Origin: Thermoflexales bacterium
GTDB taxonomy: Bacteria; Chloroflexota; Anaerolineae; J036; Brachytrichaceae
Direction of reading: 5' to 3'
DNA: 64,000 bases
Assembly (NCBI GenBank): GCA_019694215.1
Contig: JAIBCK010000001.1
Span: 1 to 64,000, forward strand
The translations under genes and the position numbers were made by a program. Positions 23,809 to 32,981 of the stretch are shown one piece after another; the stretch's first letter is position 1, and each line of letters opens with the position of its first letter. The notes under the pieces were generated by a model. It ran no database searches and was not told the origin of the DNA. It saw only the letters and a program-made list of their open reading frames with translations.

Positions 23809-24597
23809 ATGCGGCGGATCTTGCGCGTCATCAGCGCCCATGTGCGCGTCAACCTACAGCAGGACCTCGCCTACCGGGTCGACACGCTGGTCAACATCGC
23901 AACGATGATGGCCTGGCTGGGCTATGACCTGGCGAGCATCGCGGTGCTGTTTGGCAGCGCCCAGAACATTAACGGCTGGCTGGCCGGAGACATCATCGTG
24001 CTGCTGGGCGTCTTTCGCATGCTGAACACGCTGATGATGAGCATCGTGTGGCCGAACACCGAGCTCTTCAACCGCGGCATCCGCGAGGGCACCCTCGACT
24101 ATGTCTTCGTCATGCCCGTCAACAGCCAGGCACTGATCAGCATCCGGCGCATCCAGGTATGGCAGGTCGTCAACGTGTTTGTAGCGGCCGCGTTGATTCT
24201 GGCCGGCATCGCGACGTCGGGGACGCCAGTCAGCCTCGGTGAGGCAGTCAGCTTTCTCGTCCTGATGGTCTCCGGGGCCGCGCTGATTTACGCCCTGTGG
24301 ATCGTGCTGATCTCGCTGACCTTCTGGTTCACCAAGTTCGACAACAACGTCTCGCTGCTGCAGGCCCTGATCGACACCGGGCGCTGGCCGGCCTCGGTCT
24401 ATCCGATGTGGATGCGCCTGCTGGTCACCTTCGTCGTGCCGATTGCCGTGGCGACCACGGTGCCCGTCCAGGCGTTGCGGGGCGAGCTCTCGCCCCTCGA
24501 AGCGGTGGGCTACTTCGCGGTGGGCGTGGCCGGGTTTGGGCTCGCGTCGCTGGTTTGGCGGGCCGGGTCCCGGCGCTACAGCGGGGCGTCGTCATAG
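23809..24597 (+). CDS. ABC-2 type permease, second subunit
   Basis: 262 residues from the ATG at 23809, six hydrophobic segments, related in layout to the preceding permease. A GTG 6 nt earlier (23803) with GGAG eight nt upstream is an equally possible start. Together with the two preceding genes it forms a complete three-gene exporter. Confidence 0.86.
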   Translation: MRRILRVISAHVRVNLQQDLAYRVDTLVNIATMMAWLGYDLASIAVLFGSAQNINGWLAGDIIVLLGVFRMLNTLMMSIVWPNTELFNRGIREGTLDYVFVMPVNSQALISIRRIQVWQVVNVFVAAALILAGIATSGTPVSLGEAVSFLVLMVSGAALIYALWIVLISLTFWFTKFDNNVSLLQALIDTGRWPASVYPMWMRLLVTFVVPIAVATTVPVQALRGELSPLEAVGYFAVGVAGFGLASLVWRAGSRRYSGASS

Positions 24598-24649
24598 GGT
24601 GCGCTTGCAGCAACGGCGCGGCGGCCCGGCTCCGCGGGCGGGATTGATT

Positions 24650-24655
24650 GATAAT
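24650..24655 (+). promoter_or_regulatory. -10 box of coiled-coil protein gene
   Basis: GATAAT lies 8 nt before the ATG at 24664, with no Shine-Dalgarno between them. Confidence 0.45.
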
Positions 24656-24663
24656 GGCTGGCA

Positions 24664-25170
24664 ATGGACATTCAGCACCTGCTCCGTCGGCTGGAGGAAA
24701 TTCTCCTTGAAGGCAAGCGCGTCCCGGGCACCAAGATGCGGCTCGTGGACACCGAGCGCTGTTTTCAACTGATCGACCAGATGGTCCTCGCCATTCCCGA
24801 GGAAATCAAGAAGGCGCAACGCATCGAGCAGGAGCACGACCGGATCCTTGCCCAGGCCAAGGAGGAGGCCGATCGCATCCGCGACCTCGCCCGCGACGAG
24901 GCGTCGCGCCTCGCCGATGACACGGCCATCATGTCCATCGCCAACAGTCGTGCTGCGGCGATCGAGGACCGCGCCCGCCAGAGCAGCGAGCGCATGCGCG
25001 GAGAAGCCGATGGCTACGCGCTGGACACGCTCAAGCGGCTGCAGGACGAGGTCGGACAGATCATGACCGTCGTCGGCAACGGCGTCAACAAGCTCGAGCG
25101 CGATGCCGCCGCGCGCGCCGCGGCCAGCGCCGCCGCCTCCGCCGAGTCGGATGAGCAGCCGCCGCTCTAG
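24664..25170 (+). CDS. Coiled-coil protein of unknown function
   Basis: 168 residues. After a short start (1-35) the protein is one long charged coiled coil (about 40-155), with heptad-like EEIKKAQRIEQEHDRILAQ character, ending in an Ala-rich tail. The arrangement recalls F-type ATPase b-subunit or DivIVA-like stalks, but there is no membrane helix and I cannot assign a function. Its last 20 nt overlap the next gene. Confidence 0.7.
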   Translation: MDIQHLLRRLEEILLEGKRVPGTKMRLVDTERCFQLIDQMVLAIPEEIKKAQRIEQEHDRILAQAKEEADRIRDLARDEASRLADDTAIMSIANSRAAAIEDRARQSSERMRGEADGYALDTLKRLQDEVGQIMTVVGNGVNKLERDAAARAAASAAASAESDEQPPL

Positions 25171-27391
25171 CGCCGAAACACGCGCGGTTGCCGCGCTGAC
25201 GGTTTTCGCATTTCTTGTCTTCTGCCTGTACGCGGCCACCACGCCGTTGTTCGAGGCCTCGGACGAGCTGTGGCATTACCCCTTTGTCCAACGTCTGGCG
25301 ACGGGGGGCGGGCTGCCCGTGCAACGTCCCGATCAGACCGACGCCGATGCGCCGTGGCGGCAGGAAGGTAGCCAGCCTCCGTTGTACTACGGGCTGGCGG
25401 CGCTGACCAGCGCGCCGTTCGACGCGTCGAACTGGCGCGAGCTGCGGCGTCTGAACCCGCACGCCGACATGGGCGTGCCGACGCGCGATGGCAATCAGAA
25501 TGCCATCGTGCAGGTCCCCGCGGCAGACTTCCCGTGGACGCGCGCCGCGCTGGCAGTGCGGATGGCACGGCTGGCCTCGGTGCTGCTCTCCACCCTGACC
25601 GTGGTCGCCGGCTATCTGGCCGCGCGCGAGGTCTTCCGCGAGCCCGCGCCGACGCGCCGGCTGCTGAGCACCGCCTTCGTGGCCTCGGTGCCCATGTTCG
25701 CCTACATCAGTGGCGCGATCAACAATGACAATGCGGCGGTTTGCTTTTCGGCGTTAGGCATCTGGTGGGCGCTGCGGCTGATGCGGCTGCGCCGTTTCGG
25801 CCTGCGCGAGGGCGTCATCGCCGGCGCGCTGACCGGGCTGGCGGCATTGAGCAAGGTCTCCGGGCTCGGACTGGCCGGGCTGTTTGCGGCGGCCGGGGCG
25901 ATCGCGGTCTGGCCGACCGAGGGCGGGTTCGGCGCGCGGGTGCGCGCCTGGCTGCGACGGGTGCCGGGGCTGCTCGCCTTCGGGCTGGCCCTGGCGGTGG
26001 TGGCCGCCGTGATCGCGGGCTGGTGGTATGCGCGCAACGCCGCGCTGTATCAGGGCGACCTGCTGGGCTGGAATGCCTTTCTGGACGCGGTCGGCCGGCG
26101 CTCCCCGCAGGCCAATCTCGCGCAGCTGTGGAGCGAGCGCGAGGGCTTCTTCTGGGCGTTCTGGGGGGTGTTTGGCGGGCTGAACGTGATCTACCCCGAA
26201 GGGCTGTATGCCGCGCTGCTGGTCGTCTCCCTGATCGTTGGGGCCGTCTGCGCGGTGGGCCTGATACGGCGCGCATCGGCCGGGGGCACAACCTTCCGTC
26301 AGGCGCTGGCATTGATCGCCTTTGGCGCGCTGGTGCTGGTTGGGTTACTGCGTTGGTCATCGCTCACCCCGGCATCGCAGGGGCGCCTGATGTTCCCCTG
26401 CATCACGGGCTTCGGGCTGGCCTGGGCGTATGCCACGCACGCGCTTGCGACGCGGCTGCGCGCCCGCATCGACGTGCTGCTCACCCTCGGGCTCGCCGCG
26501 CTGACGGCACTCACCCCGTTTACGCTGTTGATCCCTGCCTATGCGAAACCTGATGCGGTCTGGGCGCGCCGATTGGCCATCCCGATCTCGGCGACCTTCG
26601 ACGGCGTGATCGAGCTGGTCGAAGCCGAAGGCGAGCCCGCGGCCACCCCGGGTGGTGAGATCGCCTTGCAGGCCAACTGGCGCGTGATCGCCCAGCCGCC
26701 GATCAACTACAGCATCTTCGTGCACCTGATCGATGGCGACGGCGTGATCATCGCCCAGCGCGACCTCTACCCCGGCAGAGGCAGCCTTGCCAGCAGCGAG
26801 CTCGCGCCAGGTCGGCTGTGGACAGACCGTTATGTATTGCGCGTGCCCGAGCGCGAACGGGCACCGCGCACGTTGCGCTGGCAAATCGGGTTGTATGACG
26901 CGGTCACCGGCGCGCGGGCGCACCTGGCCGATGGCAAAGACCTGGTCCGCTTCGGCGACATCGCCTTGCAGCCTCGCACAACGAACGCCGCCCTGCTCCA
27001 TTTTGAGAATGGCCTCGAACTGGCGGGCTGGTCGCTCGATCCGCCGGGCGCGCTGCCCCGCGGTGGGCCCGCCACTGCCACGCTGCAGTGGCGGGCCACA
27101 CAGGCCGTCGCCGAGGATGTCATCGTCTCGGTGCAGCTGCTCGATGAGCGTGACGGAAAGGCTGCGCAATCCGACCTGGCCCCGGCCAACGCGCCGACAA
27201 AAGGCTGGGGGGCAGGTGCAGCGCGCACCGACACGCGCACGCTCACGCCGCGCGCGGAGGCAACCCCCGGCACCTATCGCGTCATGCTGGTGATGTATCG
27301 ACCGGGCAGCTTTCAACGCATCGCCGCGTATGACTCACGCGGGATCTTCGTCGGCGACCAGATAGAGCTTGGGCGCGTCAGCCTGCGCTGA
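25151..27391 (+). CDS. Polytopic membrane glycosyltransferase-like protein
   Basis: 746 residues. About ten membrane helices lie between residues 10 and 490. The first external loop contains ASDELWHYPF and QPPLYYGLAA, like the acidic and aromatic motifs of GT39/GT-C and DUF2142-type transferases that use polyprenyl-phosphate sugars. The C-terminal 250 residues form two beta-rich soluble modules. The start at ATG 25151 overlaps the preceding gene by 20 nt, so translation is coupled. Donor and acceptor are unknown. Confidence 0.72.
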   Translation: MSSRRSSAETRAVAALTVFAFLVFCLYAATTPLFEASDELWHYPFVQRLATGGGLPVQRPDQTDADAPWRQEGSQPPLYYGLAALTSAPFDASNWRELRRLNPHADMGVPTRDGNQNAIVQVPAADFPWTRAALAVRMARLASVLLSTLTVVAGYLAAREVFREPAPTRRLLSTAFVASVPMFAYISGAINNDNAAVCFSALGIWWALRLMRLRRFGLREGVIAGALTGLAALSKVSGLGLAGLFAAAGAIAVWPTEGGFGARVRAWLRRVPGLLAFGLALAVVAAVIAGWWYARNAALYQGDLLGWNAFLDAVGRRSPQANLAQLWSEREGFFWAFWGVFGGLNVIYPEGLYAALLVVSLIVGAVCAVGLIRRASAGGTTFRQALALIAFGALVLVGLLRWSSLTPASQGRLMFPCITGFGLAWAYATHALATRLRARIDVLLTLGLAALTALTPFTLLIPAYAKPDAVWARRLAIPISATFDGVIELVEAEGEPAATPGGEIALQANWRVIAQPPINYSIFVHLIDGDGVIIAQRDLYPGRGSLASSELAPGRLWTDRYVLRVPERERAPRTLRWQIGLYDAVTGARAHLADGKDLVRFGDIALQPRTTNAALLHFENGLELAGWSLDPPGALPRGGPATATLQWRATQAVAEDVIVSVQLLDERDGKAAQSDLAPANAPTKGWGAGAARTDTRTLTPRAEATPGTYRVMLVMYRPGSFQRIAAYDSRGIFVGDQIELGRVSLR

Positions 27392-27394
27392 GGG

Positions 27395-28252
27395 TCAGGC
27401 CGCACAACGGGCAATTGCGCGCAGCGCCATCTCACGCGCCATCGCAAGGCGGTATTCGGCGCTGCCCATCCAGTCACCCTGCGGCGAGAGCGCGCGCAGG
27501 CCATCCTCGACGGCCGCCGCGGCATGGTCGCGGATCGCCTTCTTCTCCAGGCCAAACTCGGCGAGGTCGAGGCGGATCGGGGTCGCAGCCACGCCACCCA
27601 GCGCCAGGCGGACGTTGCCCGCGATGCCATCCTTGTGGGCCAGCCGCGCGACGGCGCAGACGATGGGGTAATCGCGCGGCGTGCGCGCGACGCGCTCATA
27701 CGCCGCACGGGTATCGCCGCTGGGGATGGGCAGGCGCACTTCGGTGATCAGGGAACCGCCGGCAAGCACGGACGCGTGGTAGCCGAGGAAGGCGCGCAGC
27801 GGCAGCACGCGCTTCTCCACGGCGTCGCCCTTGAGGGAGGCGAGGACGAGCTCGGCATCGCTGGCCAACAGCGCGCAGCCCAACGGTGAAATGCCATCCG
27901 TGGTTGCGAGGATCCCGCCCAACGTGGCACGGTTTCGCAGATTGAGGCCGGACATCGCGCGCGCCGCTTCGCCAAGCGCGCCCCCCAGAAAGCCCTCGCG
28001 CCCGAGCGGCGAATCGATCAGCTGCTGCACGGTCACCATCGCGCCGAGCTTCCAAACCGGACCTTCTTCGGCGATGGCCCCCAGACCGAGGCCGGCCAGG
28101 TCAACCACGCGTTCGATGCGCGGTTGCGGCTCGGCGTTGACCGCGGTGCCGCCGGCCAGCGCCATGGCCCGTGGGCCAAGATCGCGCAGCTGGCGCAGGG
28201 CTTCGAGAAGATCGGTGGGGCGCTGGTAATCCTGAATTGCGGGGTTGGCCAT
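27395..28252 (-). CDS. FAD-binding subunit, xanthine dehydrogenase/CoxM family
   Basis: 285 residues with the two-part FAD domain (LAGGTAVNAEP at about 32-42 and NRATLGGILATTDGISPLG at about 106-124) and the C-terminal CO-dehydrogenase-flavoprotein-type domain. Normally it partners with a molybdopterin and a 2Fe-2S subunit, but neither is encoded nearby. A strong AAAGGAGG precedes the ATG. It is the fourth gene of the Asp23-fakA-degV unit, 24 nt behind degV. It may be an orphan subunit or a stand-alone flavoprotein. Confidence 0.85.
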   Translation of the reverse strand: MANPAIQDYQRPTDLLEALRQLRDLGPRAMALAGGTAVNAEPQPRIERVVDLAGLGLGAIAEEGPVWKLGAMVTVQQLIDSPLGREGFLGGALGEAARAMSGLNLRNRATLGGILATTDGISPLGCALLASDAELVLASLKGDAVEKRVLPLRAFLGYHASVLAGGSLITEVRLPIPSGDTRAAYERVARTPRDYPIVCAVARLAHKDGIAGNVRLALGGVAATPIRLDLAEFGLEKKAIRDHAAAAVEDGLRALSPQGDWMGSAEYRLAMAREMALRAIARCAA

Positions 28253-28276
28253 CGGGGGCCTCCTTTGAGACAGATG

Positions 28277-29128
28277 TTAGGACGGTGAAACCGTGCGGCT
28301 GGAGTAGATCATAAGCCCAACCCCGGCAGGGCCGAGCGCTTCGCTGAGATGGTAGCCGGCCGGCCGCAGACGCGCATCCGCGCCAAAGGGCACGGCAGCC
28401 TGGAGCAGACGGACCAGGCTTCGGGCGCGCGCATCCGGCACCTCTGCAGCGTGAACCACGACTGCCTCCTCAAACGCTTCAAACTCCGCACCAAAGTCAC
28501 GCAGGCGCTCCATCGCGCGATCCATCGAGCGCACCTTCTCCGTGGCGGCCAGCCGGCCATCCTCGAGGGTGATGATCGGCACGACGCCGAGCTTGCGGGC
28601 CAGAACGCCCTGGGCGGGACGCAGCACGCCAGCCCGCGTCAGCGCGGAGTGATCATCGCTGGCGAACGACGCATATACGCGATGGCGCAGCCCGCGCAGC
28701 CGGTCGGCGATTGCGCGGCCGTCAGCGCCCTGCTCGGCCAGCTCGGCCGCGGCACGGACCAGGAACTCCACACCGAGACCGATGTGCTGCGTGTCAATGA
28801 GGGTCACTGCGCGCGAGCCGAGCCAGGGGCCGCACGCCGTGCGGACGCGCGGCACAATGCCCGTGACGCGCGCCGAACTCAGAATGGCAACCAGGGTGTC
28901 GGCGTCGCGGGCCAGCCGCGCGATGCAGGCGTCGACTTCCGCCTGCGGCGGCGGCTCAACCACGCCGTCATCGTGCTCTCGCGCCAGGCCGGGATAGGGC
29001 TGTTCACCCTCGATGGCCACCCGACCCGCACGACGCACCTGATGGCGCAGCACGGTCACCCCGTGCGCGCGGGCCCATTCAATATCGAGCAGCGCAGCGC
29101 TGTCGGTCAGGATGCAGGTCTTTCGCAC
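28277..29128 (-). CDS. DegV family fatty-acid-binding protein (FakB-like)
   Basis: 283 residues starting with GTG. It has the DegV fold markers: CILTDSAALL near the start, LSSARVTGIV where most members have SSxLSGT, and a C-terminal HLSEALGPAGVGL. FakB/DegV proteins bind a fatty acid and present it to the kinase FakA for phosphorylation at the membrane. It lies 9 nt behind fakA, so it is the natural partner. The SSARVTG loop departs from the usual Thr/Ser-Gly pattern that holds the fatty-acid carboxylate. Confidence 0.85.
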   Translation of the reverse strand: MRKTCILTDSAALLDIEWARAHGVTVLRHQVRRAGRVAIEGEQPYPGLAREHDDGVVEPPPQAEVDACIARLARDADTLVAILSSARVTGIVPRVRTACGPWLGSRAVTLIDTQHIGLGVEFLVRAAAELAEQGADGRAIADRLRGLRHRVYASFASDDHSALTRAGVLRPAQGVLARKLGVVPIITLEDGRLAATEKVRSMDRAMERLRDFGAEFEAFEEAVVVHAAEVPDARARSLVRLLQAAVPFGADARLRPAGYHLSEALGPAGVGLMIYSSRTVSPS

Positions 29129-29137
29129 AGCCGCCGT

Positions 29138-30832
29138 CTATTCGATGCCGATGACGAAGTAATAGTGCGGCTGGTTACCCGGGATGACCTCGACGGCCTG
29201 GTCGGGATAGGCGGCGCGGACCTGGTCGGCCATGGCCTCGGCCTGGGCGGCTGTCATGCCATTGCCGAAGTACAACGTAATAAGCTCCCGTTCCGCCGCG
29301 CTGGTCTTCTCCAGCAACGCCATCATCGTGGCTGTCACATCGTCTCCGGCAACCGCAAGCTTGTCATCGATGAGGCCGATGATCTGTCCGTTCGAGACGG
29401 TCACACCGTTGACCGTGACATTGCGCGTCGAGGTGGTGATTTCGCCGGTGGTGACGCGCCGCGCCGCGCTCGACATCGAAGTGGCGTTTTCGTCGGCGCT
29501 GCGCTCGTGGTTGAAGGCCAGCGCCGCGCCGATGCCCTGCGGGATGGTCTTGGTGGGCACGACCTTGATCGGGAAGTCGGCCAGGCTGGCGGCCTGTTCG
29601 GCCGTCATGACGATGTTGCCGTTGTTGGGCAGCAGAATGACGCTCTTCGCGTTGGCCTCGCGGGCGGCGTTGAGCAGGTCTTCAACGCTGGGGTTCATGG
29701 TCTGTCCGCCCTTGACGACGATGCGGACGCCGACATCCTTGAAGGCGCGCTCCAGCCCGTCGCCCGAGGCAACCGCGACGAGCGCGACCTCGGCGGGCGG
29801 ATGGGCCTCGGCCTTCTCGCCCTGCTCGGGGATAAAGGCCTCCGACTGGGCCTGCATGTCCTCGACCACGACATCGCGCAGCGAACCCAGCTTGACGCCG
29901 TAGCTCAGGGCGACGCCGGGATCCGGGACATGCACGTGGACCTTTACGATGCCCTCGTCGCCGAGCACGAGCGGGCACTCGCCCATGGCCTCGATGTCCG
30001 CGCGGATGCGCGCAACGTCCAACGGTTGATCCCTGGGCGCGTAGATCAGATACTGCACGTCGTAGCCGTAGCCGACCTCCACATCGGTTGGCGCATTGCC
30101 GACGGCGGCATGCCCGATGGGCGCGGCGACCTCGCCACCTTCGATCTTCTCGCCATGCACCAGCCGGCGCATGCCATCCAAAATGATGTAGATGCCGTAG
30201 CCGCCCGAGTCGACGACGCCGGCCTCCTTGAGGATCTTGAGCAGGTTCGGCGTTCGCTGTGTGGACTCATAGGCCGCCTGCGTGATGGAATCCATGAACG
30301 CGCGCAGGTCATGGCTGTTGCGCGCGACATATTCGGCGGTCTCGGCCGTCTCGCGGGAGACCGTCAGCATGGTGCCCTCGACCGGCGTGCTCACGCCTTT
30401 GTAGGCGGTGTTGGCAGCCTCGCGCAGGGCGGCCGCAAAGTCCTGCGCGTCCGCCGCTTCCTTGCCTTCCAACGCGCGCGCAAAACCCCGCCAGAGCTGC
30501 GAGAGGATGATGCCCGAATTTCCGCGTGAGCCGCGCAGCGCGCCATTCGACACCGCCTTGGCCACGATGCCCAGGTTGCGTTCGTTGGATTCCGCAATCG
30601 CCGTCCACGCCGAGCGCATGGTGTGCATCATGTTCGTGCCGGTGTCGCCATCGGGCACGGGATACACGTTGTAGGCGTTGACGGCGGCCTCGTTCTGGCG
30701 CAACCACAGGTAGCCGGCCTGGATGAGCTGACGAAGCCGGCGGCCGTCGATGGTGAGGCGCATCCCGGCAGGCGCGGGCGTCGGCACGGATTCATTCCGG
30801 GTCTGCGTTTCGGCGGATTTTGAGGTCTGCAT
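29138..30832 (-). CDS. fakA: Fatty acid kinase catalytic protein FakA (DAK2 domain)
   Basis: 564 residues from ATG 30832. The N-terminal DhaL/DAK2 kinase domain shows NVYPVPDGDTGTNM with the Mg-binding aspartates (near 50-60) and the RGSRGNSGIILSQ nucleotide loop. The middle and C-terminal FakA domains follow, including the DSGGYG and VKVHVHVPDPG segments. It phosphorylates fatty acids bound to FakB, feeding acyl-phosphate into phospholipid synthesis. A TTG 18 nt upstream (30850) could extend it by six residues. The order Asp23-fakA-degV is a classic arrangement. Confidence 0.9.
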   Translation of the reverse strand: MQTSKSAETQTRNESVPTPAPAGMRLTIDGRRLRQLIQAGYLWLRQNEAAVNAYNVYPVPDGDTGTNMMHTMRSAWTAIAESNERNLGIVAKAVSNGALRGSRGNSGIILSQLWRGFARALEGKEAADAQDFAAALREAANTAYKGVSTPVEGTMLTVSRETAETAEYVARNSHDLRAFMDSITQAAYESTQRTPNLLKILKEAGVVDSGGYGIYIILDGMRRLVHGEKIEGGEVAAPIGHAAVGNAPTDVEVGYGYDVQYLIYAPRDQPLDVARIRADIEAMGECPLVLGDEGIVKVHVHVPDPGVALSYGVKLGSLRDVVVEDMQAQSEAFIPEQGEKAEAHPPAEVALVAVASGDGLERAFKDVGVRIVVKGGQTMNPSVEDLLNAAREANAKSVILLPNNGNIVMTAEQAASLADFPIKVVPTKTIPQGIGAALAFNHERSADENATSMSSAARRVTTGEITTSTRNVTVNGVTVSNGQIIGLIDDKLAVAGDDVTATMMALLEKTSAAERELITLYFGNGMTAAQAEAMADQVRAAYPDQAVEVIPGNQPHYYFVIGIE

Positions 30833-30874
30833 AAGGGAAGTTGAATTCAAGAAGTGCGGAGGCTTTGGCTGGGA

Positions 30875-31264
30875 TCAGGCGGGGTGAAGCCGGACGATGT
30901 GAACGTTGACGCTGTCAACGGCGAAGCCGGTGCTGCGCTCGATGCGATACGAAATCTGGTGCTGGACGCTGTCGGCGACAGCCTCCACACGGACGCCGTA
31001 TTCGACAATGAGGTGGGCGTCAACGTTGACGTGCGTGCCATCGTTGCGCTGCGTGATCTTAACATCGAGCCCACGGCGCGGATCGCGGCGGGTGACATCA
31101 AAGCCGGTGTAGCGGGAGGCGATGCCGACCACGCCATAGGTCGAAAGCGCCGCCGTCACCGCCAGGGTGAACACCACTTGCGGGCGGATGATGACGGTGC
31201 CGGCCGGTCCGGTCACGGTGGCGTAGCCGCTGTCACGCGGCGGAGAGGTTGGTTGCTGAGTCAT
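30875..31264 (-). CDS. Asp23/Gls24 family protein
   Basis: 129 residues with the Asp23 fold: an N-terminal GYATVTGPAGTVIIRPQVV strand and helix, GVVGIASR, VNVDAHLIVEYG, and a C-terminal VDSVNVHIVRL strand. Family members associate with the membrane or envelope, and are regularly encoded just upstream of fakA. It heads the minus-strand unit. A GATTAT box lies 5 nt before the ATG. Confidence 0.87.
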   Translation of the reverse strand: MTQQPTSPPRDSGYATVTGPAGTVIIRPQVVFTLAVTAALSTYGVVGIASRYTGFDVTRRDPRRGLDVKITQRNDGTHVNVDAHLIVEYGVRVEAVADSVQHQISYRIERSTGFAVDSVNVHIVRLHPA

Positions 31265-31268
31265 GCGC

Positions 31269-31274
31269 TATAAT
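31269..31274 (+). promoter_or_regulatory. -10 box for rpmB, overlapping the divergent asp23 promoter
   Basis: A perfect TATAAT. Transcription from it would start near 31281, leaving a leader of about 35 nt with an AAGAGGTG site before rpmB. The same bases read on the other strand give GATTAT 5 nt from the asp23-like start, so the element may serve both directions. Confidence 0.5.
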
Positions 31275-31315
31275 CGCTCCCTTGTCAAGCAGATACGACA
31301 AGAGGTGAATGGGTT

Positions 31316-31504
31316 ATGGCGAAATGCTATTTTACTGGCAAAGCGAAGAGCTTCGGCAACAACCGGAGCCACGCGCTCAATGCGACGGGTCGGACCTGGA
31401 AGGCCAACCTGCAGCGCCGCCGCATGATGATCGATGGCCGCATGCAGACTGTCAACGTTTCGGCGAAGGCACTGCGCACGCTGGCCAAGACATCCGGCAA
31501 GTAG
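31316..31504 (+). CDS. rpmB: 50S ribosomal protein L28
   Basis: 62 residues matching L28 along its length: [16 protein letters not shown] start, [16 protein letters not shown] and the C-terminal [12 protein letters not shown]. Position 4 is Cys, but the downstream CXXC partner of zinc-binding L28 is absent, so I infer the zinc-free form. It is monocistronic, with its own promoter and a strong terminator. Confidence 0.95.
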   Translation: MAKCYFTGKAKSFGNNRSHALNATGRTWKANLQRRRMMIDGRMQTVNVSAKALRTLAKTSGK

Positions 31505-31529
31505 TCGATCACCCCTGATCGGCTGAACG

Positions 31530-31564
31530 AATCGGCCCCGCTTCGGCGGGGCGATTTGTTTTTT
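31530..31564. terminator. Intrinsic terminator of rpmB
   Basis: A GCCCCGC/GCGGGGC stem closed by a TTCG tetraloop (31542-31545), extended by further pairs after one bulged base, followed by TTTGTTTTTT on the plus strand. It is a textbook terminator for rpmB and lies between convergent genes. Confidence 0.88.
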
Positions 31565-31581
31565 CGGGCCACCCTGCCCCC

Positions 31582-32700
31582 TCATGCGGGGTCGCCCCCG
31601 GCCGCGCGCTTGCGGAGCTGACCGCACCCCGCTGCGATATCGATGCCGCGGCGCTGGCGAACGGTGTTTGGGATCCCCGCCCGGTCCAGGATCTCGCGAA
31701 ATTGCGCGATGCGCGCCGCCCGGCTGGCCGCACCAACGAAGCCGCTGGTCGGGTTGAGCGGGATGGCGTTGACGTGCGTGAGGTGTCGGCCCTCGCGGCG
31801 CGGGTCGAAGCACCGGCGCACGAAGTCGACCAGGGCCTCGGCCTGCTCCGGGGTGTCGTTCACGCCGTCGATCAGCGCCCACTCCAGGCTGACGCGGCGG
31901 TTGGTCCGCCGCTGATACGCCCCGATCGCGCGGGCCAACGCATCGAGGGGATAGCGCTGGTTGACCGGGAGCATGGTGGCCCGCAGCGCATCCGTCGCGG
32001 CGTGCAGCGAGACTGCCAGATTGACCTGGCTGTCGCGCTCTGCAAAACGCTCGATTCCAGGCACCAGCCCGACCGTCGAGACCGTGATCCTGCGCGCGCC
32101 AAGGCCATAGCCCCCGGCATCCTCGGGGCGTGTGAGCGTGTCGAGCGCGGCCATAACCTGGGTGAAGTTGGCGAAGGGTTCGCCCATCCCCATCAGGACG
32201 AGGTTGCTGAGACGCTCGCCCCGCGCGGCCAGCGCGCGCGACACCCACATCACCTGCTCAACGATCTCGCCAGCGCGCAGGTTGCGCAAAAAGCCCATCT
32301 GACCCGTGGCGCAGAACGAACAGCCCATCGCGCAGCCGGCCTGCGAAGAAATACACGCCGTCCGCCGCTGTCCGTCGTACTCCATCAGCACGACCTCGAT
32401 TTCGGCGCCATCCGGCAGGGCGAGCAGCCACTTGCGCGTCCAACCGTCCGTAGACACCTGCTCGGCGCGCTGGGTGAAGCGGCCCTGCGCAAAGGTCTCG
32501 CCCAGGCGCTGCCGCAACGGCGCCGGGAGATCGGTCATCGCGGCCGGGTCATCGGTGAAGCGCTGATACAGCCAGGTGGAAATCTGGCGGGCGCGAAAAG
32601 GCTTCTCCCCCCAGGCCTCGAGCTGGGTCACCAGCTCCGCGGGCTCGAGGTCATATAGCCCGGGTTGGGGCGTGGCGCGGCCGGTGGCGGTGTCGCTCAC
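31582..32700 (-). CDS. rlmN: Dual-specificity RNA methyltransferase RlmN
   Basis: 372 residues. The radical-SAM cluster motif is CAMGCSFC (Cys123, 127, 130). The MGMGEPFAN glycine motif, the SLHAATD segment and the conserved C-terminal cysteine (AAGCGQL, about 357) that forms the protein-RNA adduct are present. It methylates C2 of A2503 in 23S rRNA and A37 of some tRNAs. The ATG overlaps the stop of the CsoR-type regulator gene by 4 nt. Confidence 0.95.
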   Translation of the reverse strand: MSDTATGRATPQPGLYDLEPAELVTQLEAWGEKPFRARQISTWLYQRFTDDPAAMTDLPAPLRQRLGETFAQGRFTQRAEQVSTDGWTRKWLLALPDGAEIEVVLMEYDGQRRTACISSQAGCAMGCSFCATGQMGFLRNLRAGEIVEQVMWVSRALAARGERLSNLVLMGMGEPFANFTQVMAALDTLTRPEDAGGYGLGARRITVSTVGLVPGIERFAERDSQVNLAVSLHAATDALRATMLPVNQRYPLDALARAIGAYQRRTNRRVSLEWALIDGVNDTPEQAEALVDFVRRCFDPRREGRHLTHVNAIPLNPTSGFVGAASRAARIAQFREILDRAGIPNTVRQRRGIDIAAGCGQLRKRAAGGDPA

Positions 32701-32975
32701 GATTTGGCCGAGCGCTCGAACATCTCCGCGATCTCCTGCAGCACCTTCTCGCGGGCCTCGACATCATCGCCCCGCACCGCATGGGTCACGCACGAGTTCA
32801 AATGATCCTCGAGGATGAGCTGGCTGACCTTGCTCAAGGCCGCCTTGGTCGCATCGATCTGACGGATGATGTCGATGCAGTATTCGCCCTCGCCGGTCAT
32901 GCGCTGGATGGCGCGCACGTGCCCCTCGACGATCTGAAGGCGGCGAACCAGACGCTTCCGGTTTTCCATGTCCAT
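32697..32975 (-). CDS. CsoR/RcnR-type metal-sensing repressor
   Basis: 92 residues, all helical, no DNA-binding HTH, as in this family. The Cys33-His58-Cys62 triad (EYC, EDHLNSC) matches the copper-binding set of CsoR; related family members sense other metals or sulfur species. It would bind a GC-rich operator and release it on ligand binding. No copper exporter lies beside it; the divergent gene is CapA-like and the downstream gene is rlmN. A TACAAT box is 6 nt from the ATG, fixing the start and excluding a long open upstream extension. Confidence 0.9.
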   Translation of the reverse strand: MDMENRKRLVRRLQIVEGHVRAIQRMTGEGEYCIDIIRQIDATKAALSKVSQLILEDHLNSCVTHAVRGDDVEAREKVLQEIAEMFERSAKS

Positions 32976-32981
32976 GCCCTG

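Noticed and set aside
28349-30529. A 726-codon plus-strand frame across degV and fakA
   Set aside because: It is the mirror of two recognisable genes on the minus strand; the Asp-, Gly- and Arg-rich translation has no family features.
31283-31288. TTGACA on the minus strand upstream of the asp23-like gene as a -35 box
   Set aside because: The only -10-like hexamer toward the gene is about 8-9 nt away, too close for a sigma-70 promoter.
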